DNA from: Ypsolopha sequella | Taxonomy: Eukaryota; Arthropoda; Insecta; Lepidoptera; Ypsolophidae | DNA: 64,000 bases | Direction of reading: 5' to 3' | Assembly (NCBI GenBank): GCA_934047225.1 | Contig: OW203997.1 | Span: 2,466,417 to 2,530,416, forward strand | Shown here: positions 56,361 through 64,000 of the stretch, one piece after another | How positions within the stretch are numbered: the first letter of the stretch is position 1 | How the letters are laid out: every line of letters starts with the position of its first letter | Made by a program: the position numbers and the translations under genes | Notes under the pieces: model-generated | Databases searched by the model: none | Told to the model about the DNA's origin: nothing | What the model saw: only the letters and a program-made list of their open reading frames with translations

Positions 56361-57038
56361 ACAATAGTAGATTGTATCACAAGGGAGCAAAATAATATTT
56401 TTACGTCGGGGGCGTTATTTTGAATCCAGAGCAGAGCGAAGGATTCTAGAGTAGCTTAGCGAGGGATTCAAAATACGTCGCCCGTGGAAAAATAATTTTG
56501 CGGCCGTGTGAGACACTCTACTTTACATCCCATCTATGAGGAAAAGAAATAAAAGGTGCTATTAGATACAAATCTAGAACTTATTTATTAACACAATGAT
56601 ATTCGGAAAATAATTATTATTTCTTTGAAAAAGTCTTCGCTCCGTTTGCATTTTTCCATATGAGGAAATTATCATACGCTTTCAAATATTTTTCTCGGGA
56701 TTTACATGGTAATAGGTTCTCTCACTTCTTATATTTTCGGGTGTTAATGTAACACTTTCACTATCTGATGAACCCATTTTTGTTTAATTATATTAAAATT
56801 AAAATGATGCTATGAATGGTATTCGTACCGAGCACGTAGTTCGCGCATTTATCATTTCATTTTTTTTTAATACAGCCGGCCGCGCTGCCCAGATAACCGG
56901 CCAGTAACTTTTTTATACCATATTTTCGTTACGAACTCTTTGGTCACGAAACACTATAAGAAACAACATTCATGTTCCAAATTCAAAACTCATTATTGCC
57001 CTATGAAAGTTTTGCAGAAAAGACCTACTTTGTTCGCA
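56361..57038 (+). repeat. ~690-bp dispersed repeat, copy 2
   Basis: Direct-orientation copy of 48946-49637. It lacks part of the GAGCGxAGCGAG region near 56455 and carries a few small insertions (for example 'agataacc' near 56890). Confidence 0.8.
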
Positions 57039-57860
57039 CTTATTGAGTGACATAATGTTAATTTGTATCTTCTTGCAATAGAAAAATCGGCATTGATAAA
57101 GAAAGATTTCTAACAAAGTTTCGATGGAGGCCTGATTTGTTTACTTTTATATGTCGTGGACAGATCGTAAAGTATGAAATCGAAAATCTTTCACCAAAAG
57201 TAAAAAAAATAGGTGCGATGACGAGCGAAGCGAGCAGGAACGTGTTAGGTTTACATGTAAAGCCGAGCGAAGCGGTGTGAAGCGAGGCGACCCTCGTAAT
57301 TTTCACAAAAATATAATATGCCCAGGCAGATCATGATTTGCCCAATTCTACGATATGCCGATGACATATCATATAGATGATAAAGGAAAACTAAACTATA
57401 ACATGCTAGATGTTCAGAACTCATTTCGGGAAATAGTTTTTTGCATAATTGTTTATGAAATCTATGTGTTTGATATATGTCAGTCACAGACGTAAGAATA
57501 AAATAAAGGAATTTACAAACACATAAAAAGTTTATTTCTATTTCAAATATTAATTATAGACGTAATGTGGTAACATTCCGTCCACTAGGCATAGATTTTA
57601 AAATTAGACAGTGAATTATTGAATCAATCATCTCATCACTTACTTGCCCAAATATCAAGATGCTTGTACAAACTGTATTCATACAACATTACATCGGTCT
57701 GCATTTCTGATACTGATAGAAATTGTAAATAAATAATAATTTGTTGAACGGCGAATGTTATTCAAATATCTAAAATTGTTAACGAATCAAGTTCCTGGCT
57801 CAATCCCTTCCTTACCTTCCTTTCTTACGCATTGTCATGGGGCTACTCTAATATTGTATC
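57039..57860. other. Unassigned
   Basis: 57215-57290 has several 'gcgaagcg' motifs (gacgagcgaagcgagcagg and gccgagcgaagcggtgtgaa), reminiscent of the preceding repeat. No gene recognised. Confidence 0.4.
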
Positions 57861-58905
57861 TACATAACATAACATAACATAAATACGCTTTATTGTTCAC
57901 CAAAAGAAAAACAACAAAAAAGACAATACAAAGTTGGAAAAAAACAAAAATATAGGCAACAATGGGCGGTCTTATCGCTTAGAGCGATTTCTTCCAGAGA
58001 ACCTTTGGGTGGAAAATATTTTGGATGTACGTGAAGGCGTAGGCGGTGTACCTATTATAATCAAAAATACTTAAATAATTATCTAAACATATGTATATAT
58101 TAACTCAATACGTAAACTAGACACAAAATAAATAAATATTACATTCAATTAAATACAAAATATATACTTGTGTATAAAGATAGATAGAAATATATATATA
58201 TAAGTACCAGTACAGTAATAAGTAGAGATAAATTAAACTTAAACTATCAAAGGGATAGAAAATGGTCCTTAATTAGTCTTTTAAAAACAGCCAAAGTAGG
58301 AGCACGTCGTATTGAAACAGGCAATTCATTCCACAGCCGAACAGCTTCGACTGTGAAAGACTTGCTGTAGAAAGTTGAAGTGTGAGGTGGTGTCTTCAGT
58401 TTCAGACTTTCAAATGACCGCAGTGGCCGTTCATGCGACTGACGGAGAAAGTTAAAGCGTTCTCTAAGATAGGTGGGAGAAGAAGGATCAAACAGCACAG
58501 TGTATAAAAGAGATGGAATATGAACATTTCGACGAGAACGAATTGGAAGCCACCCTAGCTGGGAACGAAATTCGGAGATATGCTCAAACTTGCGGGGGCC
58601 GAATATAAATCTGATGCAAAAGTTTTGAAGTCGCTCAAGTTTGTCAAATTGCTCCTGGGTGAGGTAAGGTAACATGAGTCAGCATAGTCAAGAATGGGTA
58701 AAAGAAGGGATTGAGCAAGAGCAATCTTTGTAGCAGTAGGCAGAAAATTACGCAGCCTTCTCATAGAGCCTGAAGATGCAAAAATTTTCCGGCTAATTTC
58801 TTCTATTTGAGGTATCCAGTGTAAACAATTATCCATCGTTATTCCCAAGTTCTTCACCTTATCTACATGCAGTTTAATACTTATACGAAGTGGTAAATTG
58901 GCGAC
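57861..58905 (-). mobile_element. Jockey-like non-LTR retrotransposon, 5'-truncated
   Basis: Minus strand. The 3' tail is a (TATGT)n run (57861-57881). The 3' UTR holds the conserved block read here as 'ggcggtcttatcgcttagag'. Upstream lies the C-terminal part of the polymerase ORF in two frames: 58555-58905 (VKNLGITMDNCLHW .. LLPILDYADSCYL) and 58247-58675 (LPYLTQEQFDKLERLQNFCI .. VRLWNELPVSIRRAPTL). The frame change lies near 58670, so one small indel broke the ORF. Family knowledge: this is the region just after the reverse-transcriptase core. The catalytic domain itself is absent. Confidence 0.88.
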
Positions 58906-59063
58906 CTCTTATATTTGGAAGTGAAAAGCATATTTTCTAAGAACTGGGAAGATAAGATGGTTTAGTTGATTTCGCGATTAAAATGTTAATTGATGGCTTG
59001 GGAGAAAATTTCAGTCTGAGGTAAGCTGCAAAATTTAGCTTTAGAAGCAGTGAACTGAGGATC

Positions 59064-59192
59064 TAAAAAGGCCGACTTGGGTGAATCATAAAATGATTTG
59101 AAAGTAGGATGGAGTCAGAGTTTTTTCACGCGTGCAAAAGAGACGGCATTAGAACGGAATCATAATATGATTCATCCAAAGCGGCCTTTTTA
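59064..59192 (-). mobile_element. MITE family 1, copy 2
   Basis: 129 bases including flanking TA, nearly identical to the complement of 8550-8677, with AAAAGGCCG termini. The two copies differ at only a few positions outside the left arm. Confidence 0.85.
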
Positions 59193-61930
59193 GAAGACCT
59201 GTTTAGAAGATGTCGGCATAGGCGTACGTTAAAACTTCAATTCATTTTATCCTCGGATTTTGTACTTCCGGTAATACCTTGCAGGAAGACTTTAAAGGCT
59301 TTTCTATCCCAGCTTAAAGTCGTGTATACGTTTGATCTATTGTTTGTTTTGATTTAACAGGTTAAACAAACTGAGGTTAGGTCACTTTAGATGCAACGTC
59401 TCACCGTTGCGGCTTTGTTTACAGTTGTTCGAGGACTATTCCATGATCAGAGAAGGTAATCAGTACATCTAGATGGCATACGGTAGAGGTAGAGAGAGAT
59501 GCAAACCGCGCGTTACATATAAAGTGCAGTGAAGTAAAGTGTGGGGAATAGAGTTACCCCACAGTCTCTAAAATAAGCGGGGGCTTTCGTCCCGTGGACG
59601 TTTTACCATTTCACTACTTACTCAATTAGGCCCTTTGTATTTGTTTATCTGAGTTTGTATAGCACGAGAGAGAGAAGGAGATATAATTTCAGGTGCAATA
59701 GAAGGGGACGGAGAAACCCCGTAATTTGAGACAGTTCTTTTCACTGGCGTAATACGTTCCTATTTTGAATAGCGAAGCTCGGAATTGAATTTACGATTTG
59801 GATTTTCGTTTCGATTCAATTTTAACTCCTTTGCTTTTGATATAAGGTTGGAAATTGGTTGTGTTGGTAATAATTTTTGTCTAATTTGTGTAATAGCAGC
59901 CGTCCCCGATTTTCTTTGATACAGTTTGGTTGATGTCGTTTCTTGATGTTGGTATCGGTTGTGTTAAAAGCGATAAAGATCGATGTTTTAAATACAATTG
60001 TATTTTTGTTACTTTATACTGTTAAAGAAGATGAAAGAAATTGTAAATGAGCAGGATAGACAAGCGTAAAATGAAAGCATTTTAGAGCAGATTTCTTTGA
60101 ATACCCTCGCCTTGAAAAAAACATGAATATGGGTTTTCAGTCTTTTCAGACGAAGCGTAGTTTCAAATAGATTCAAATTTCCCTTCTGAATCAGAATAAG
60201 TATAAGAATATCTTTATTAGCTTTAACAAGGGTAGATAGTACTAGGTGTATACTAGGTACATGCAAAAGAGCTCCTTATTAGCTAGTTTTAATGTATCAT
60301 GCAAATTTTAGTACAAAAGAAATATTGGACATCAGTAAAAGAAACATTCACAAAACAAGAACATAATAGTCAAACAACCATTCATGCATTATATTATATA
60401 GCATCCAATAGAAATTAAACTTGAATTTAATAAATATGTCAACTTAAACACATCTATTTACCTAGCGTTAAAAATTTTTGTTTCAAGAAATTCAGAGTTA
60501 AGGCACGAAATATTGTCGCTTTATAATTTGATATTCAACTCAAGTTACAACTTAGCAGAAAGTCACAGAGAACATCACCCCACTTCATCTTGTGCAAACA
60601 GAGCCCCTGACTTTGTGACGAACGCCTTGGTGCATAAAACATCGTGTTTCTGATGCACAAATAGAAAAAAAAAACAAATATCCATAGACTCACTCAACAC
60701 CCTTCTTCTATACAGGCTACCCCTCCGAAGAAACGCGATTTTCGCGCTACATGATTATTAGGATCGGAAAAAGATTTGATTGAATGTCCCTGCAAAGTTT
60801 TTTGAAGCGAAAGAAGTAAAAGTTTTACAATTCTTGTGCACCGAAAAGAAATTTCTTCTTCGAAATAATTACAGAATAACTTTTACAATTTAAGAACTAC
60901 GAGTATGACTTTAAATAATCATTGCAAGGAGCCATTTAACATTTTCCCACGTGACCCGTACGAAGAAAAGTTCCCACTATATTTGAAACAATATTAAAAA
61001 CAATTTAAACATTACAAACCGAAACCCTTCACTTGAAGTAGCTGTTTGCAAAATATAGTTAAATTGAGTGGAGCCGCGAAACGCTTTGAAAACCCTTTGT
61101 CTTAGAAAGGGTTGCATTAAAGTACTTGACTTGCCTTCCTCCATGCTACTTCAAGTCACTTCATAAGTTAACAAGTCAATAGGGTCGTTATTGGTTAGTA
61201 ACTGCTTTTTAAGTAACTGTTTCATTGATATACAATCAGTGGGAACTTTGCGTTTTATTTGTGCACTTTCATTTTTAAAGTCAAGTGTAATTGTTTTGTT
61301 TTATCTTTGAAGTTTCCTTTGAATAATTTTATTTGGTCAGTCTGAAAGGATTTTTTATTGATTTAAAAGTTTTTATTCTAAACATTTTTAGAAGAAATCA
61401 GTAGTTAGCTTATTTGATGAAATGTCGGCTCTACAATCAACAAAAAATTATCAACAAAATATCAGCAGAAATTTAGGCACACACCATTTGTGTAGGTAGC
61501 TGCCAACAACCTTGAGTCGACCTGTGTTGGTACAAATATCGACAGAAACTATATTGAAATAACGTTCATATCAGAGCACACTGCAATGACGTCGCTGGGT
61601 CTCCGGATAGCGCAAAATAGAAGAAAATAATACTTTTCACATGGACGTGATAGACGGAAAAAAATATATAATTGATTTTTCTAACCAATATTTTTTAGTT
61701 AGTGCAAGAACCATACAAATATCATTAGTGGTTTCAAAGAAGTAACCAACTTTACTTAATTTTAGTGTAAAAACAGATTGACTTTGAACAATATTTTCAC
61801 GCAGTTTCTTATACGCAAGAATAATTCCTATAATGAAGTGTTTTTATACTAACATTAAAGTCGATTCTAAAGGCGTTAATTTTATGGAATTAATGGTATA
61901 TGTTGTCACTTCGTGATGGAACATTTTAAC
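59193..61930. other. Unassigned
   Basis: I recognise no gene and no second copy of any part within the window. It is one of the few long stretches free of visible repeats, so it is a candidate for host intronic or intergenic DNA. Confidence 0.4.
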
Positions 61931-62083
61931 AATGATAGAAAATTTAAAAATACGTGTAATAATGTTGTACTAATATATTTAAGCACGATTACGCTACCGG
62001 TTTCATCGATTTAATCGATGTAATCGTGCTTAAATATATTAGTGTACCATAGTACACATATTTTTCAATTTTCTATCAGCATT
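61931..62083. repeat. Inverted repeat, ~60-bp arms
   Basis: The left arm (61931-61992) and right arm (about 62022-62083) are complementary with several mismatches and one indel. The inner 26 bases (gtactaatatatttaagcac..) are almost perfect. The loop contains ATCGATTTAATCGAT, itself a palindrome. It is a probable MITE or foldback element. Confidence 0.8.
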
Positions 62084-62708
62084 AATTTAAGTTTAAGTGC
62101 TGTCAGAAATATAATTTTGCCAAAGTAATTAAGGTTCTGTCCACAATATTTAAGGACTACTTTGCGATGAAGAAAATTTAGTTTTGACAGCTCTAAAGCT
62201 AAAATTAAATCCTTCAGAATCGGCTTTATTATATATTTTTTTCTAAATTTTTAAACATAATTAATTTAAGAGAAATAAGTTTATCAATAGATTCATTTTC
62301 GGATGGAAATTAGGGGGGAGAGTTAAGGAGCTCATGGTCCTGTAAGTCCTGAACCAACCATTCATATTACATATATTACACAGTAGCTCATATCATATCT
62401 AACTGTTCAAGTTTTGAGTTTCTTCTTTTAATCTTTGATTAGTATCGATAATTTTCGACTTGGCAGTTATTTTACACCCATTATAGACTATAAGTTTACT
62501 GGGGTCACTAAGATGATAATTAAGAAAACTGCATCCAAATCAGTTGAGTGGTTCTCGAGTTAAAACGGAACAGACAGAGAGACAAAAATTCTAAAAACTG
62601 TAGTTTTGGCCTCAGAAAAATAAAAACCCATTTCGTTTAAAATTTCGCAAAAATACTCATACCGACACGAGTTTTTACTGCTTTTTAATTAGTACTATTT
62701 AACCTCTA

Positions 62709-62799
62709 GTATGTGTAAACACAGATCTGTGATTCCCTCGAATATGTTTAAACACAGATCTGTGATTCATGCGAGTATGTGTAAACACAGAGCTGTGCA
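62709..62799. repeat. Three tandem copies of a palindromic ~33-bp unit
   Basis: Three copies of 'tatgtgtaaacacagatctg' + 'tg', spaced about 33 and 34 bases. Each contains CACAGATCTGTG (perfect 12-bp palindrome, one change in the third copy) preceded by TGTGTAAACACA or TGTTTAAACA, also palindromic. It may be a cluster of protein-binding sites or a short minisatellite. Confidence 0.8.
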
Positions 62800-63504
62800 A
62801 AGAATATATCGCTCGACTTTATGCGATTTTAGGTTTTAATAGTATTAAAATATAGTTTAAAATGGTTTTTAAGAGTAAAGAATGATATACAAAGAGACTG
62901 AACGAACCATAAACATTCGATCAATCGACCGTTATTCGCGTCATATTCTAGTTTGAAATGACCAGTGGCCGCAAAATGTCGGATTTGTGAGTGATCATGC
63001 AATATTGAAAGTGTATTTATTCAATGTTTTTCCTTCTGTAAGTATACTTTCTTGATAAAAACAGTTAGTTTATATGCTAATTCACAGGGGATTATAATCA
63101 AACTCCATAAAATTGCCAAATTATGATCAAAATATGTACATTTCCTACACTAGGTACAAATTCAGTGAAGTGGTTTATTCAACCGTCTGTACAATATACC
63201 TTCGGTACTAAAGTATGCTCTAGTCTGCTCTACATTATTCATTAGTTATCTGGCAAACAAATTCAATCGCTAAGTATATAGTCTCCTATACAAATATATT
63301 GTTATTTTCAACAATTAGTCTAAACTTTCGCGCGCGCTCTAACCGCGCCGAACCTGTACACATATTCGTTGCGGCAAAAGCAAACCTTCCCACACGGAGC
63401 GGGGCGTCTTGCGTTCCCTGTCCACATACTAGAGGTTAATTAGCTTTTGCGGCTTTATTCGCGTGGAAGTGACGTGTGGCAACGTCATGTAAAATATTGT
63501 CACT
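62800..63504. other. Unassigned
   Basis: 63325-63425 is CG-rich ('ttcgcgcgcgctctaaccgc'), unlike its flanks. No open frame or family is recognised. Confidence 0.4.
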
Positions 63505-63560
63505 CCTAGTGTCTACTAATAGGAGGTCCCGGGTTCAAATCCCGGTTCCAAGCTCCTCAC
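63505..63560 (+). mobile_element. tRNA-like T-arm remnant (SINE fragment)
   Basis: CCGGGTTCAAATCCCGG at 63529-63545 is a perfect T-stem and T-loop containing a B-box. There is no A-box or acceptor stem upstream, so it is a tRNA-derived SINE or tRNA pseudogene fragment, not a functional tRNA. Confidence 0.65.
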
Positions 63561-64000
63561 ATCCAGATTTAATTTTCTTCTGCGTTTTTATTATATTTTA
63601 TTAATTAAGTGTTTATAAAATATAGAAAACTATTTCCATCATAGTTTATAGATGTAGCTTTTACATGGGGTGGGCTTTATATTCTAAGTAGTCCATACGA
63701 TCATGTGAATCCAAAGAAGATTTTGTTCATAATGCTATGAACTCTGGTATTTCTTTTTCCAATTTAGAGTGGAGCCAGAGGAAAGTTTCCAGAACATGAC
63801 GAGGAGGCTTCAAACATATAACGATGCGAACTTTTCCCCGACCTACAAAGCTTACCTATTCAAAAATAACTTTTCTGAATAATAGCTATCAATTCTTTGT
63901 TTATGAATTATGAGATGCTTGAATTTGAAGAAGACTAGCCGTGGCAGTGCTGCCAACAACAAATTGAAAATTCCGTCAAGTCTATTGTGAAATTCCGTCA
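63561..64000. other. Unassigned
   Basis: Nothing recognised up to the window end. Confidence 0.4.

Noticed and set aside
63505..63560. Functional tRNA gene
   Set aside because: Only a T-arm is present. The acceptor stem, D-arm and anticodon arm cannot be folded.

Overview
The window looks like nuclear DNA of an insect, most probably a moth or butterfly. It is AT-rich and has no operons, no conventional host gene I can recognise, and an unusually dense load of transposon remains and tandem arrays. The lepidopteran assignment rests on recalled repeat signatures: Jockey-type 3' ends with a 'gcgataag..gcc' motif, RTE-type tails ending in (ATGG)n, 'acggaaccctaa' repeat ends and a tRNA-derived SINE. 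It is an inference, not a database result.

Layout. 1-5 kb: an 8-bp microsatellite and old dispersed repeats. 5.2-7.8 kb: 69 copies of a 38-bp unit. 8-11.2 kb: fragments of non-LTR elements and MITEs, including one nested insertion. 13.6-14.0 kb: a degenerate ~31-bp array. 17.9-21.3 kb: a long-TIR element, an open mariner transposase gene, a non-LTR reverse-transcriptase tail and a foldback MITE. 21.9-25.1 kb: 58 apparently identical copies of a 55-bp unit, ending against a MITE that is split by a second MITE inserted at TTAA. 26.5-29.2 kb: a TA-flanked TIR element, an RTE 3' end, a 41-bp array and a near-perfect 149-bp hairpin. 31.6-34 kb: decayed non-LTR sequence and a chimeric RTE-tailed repeat. 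38-40.7 kb: a MITE, dispersed repeats and a 47-bp array. 41.8-47.2 kb: a complete-ended BEL/Pao LTR retrotransposon. 47.3-49.6 kb: a MITE, a SINE and one copy of a 700-bp repeat. 52.9-54.4 kb: a 39-bp array. 54.7-59.2 kb: MITEs, further repeat copies and a Jockey-like 3' end. 59.2-64 kb: mostly unassigned, with two palindromic structures.

Only two long open frames look like real protein-coding genes, and both belong to mobile elements. One is a 617-codon BEL/Pao Gag. The other is a mariner transposase with a complete DD34D catalytic triad. The most notable object is the BEL/Pao element. Its two 688-bp LTRs read as identical and it has a matching 5-bp target duplication and an intact gag, yet protease is decayed, reverse transcriptase/RNase H is absent and integrase is broken. 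This is the structure expected of a recently moved, trans-mobilised gag-only element.

Large stretches hold nothing I can assign. Introns or regulatory DNA of a host gene cannot be excluded there.
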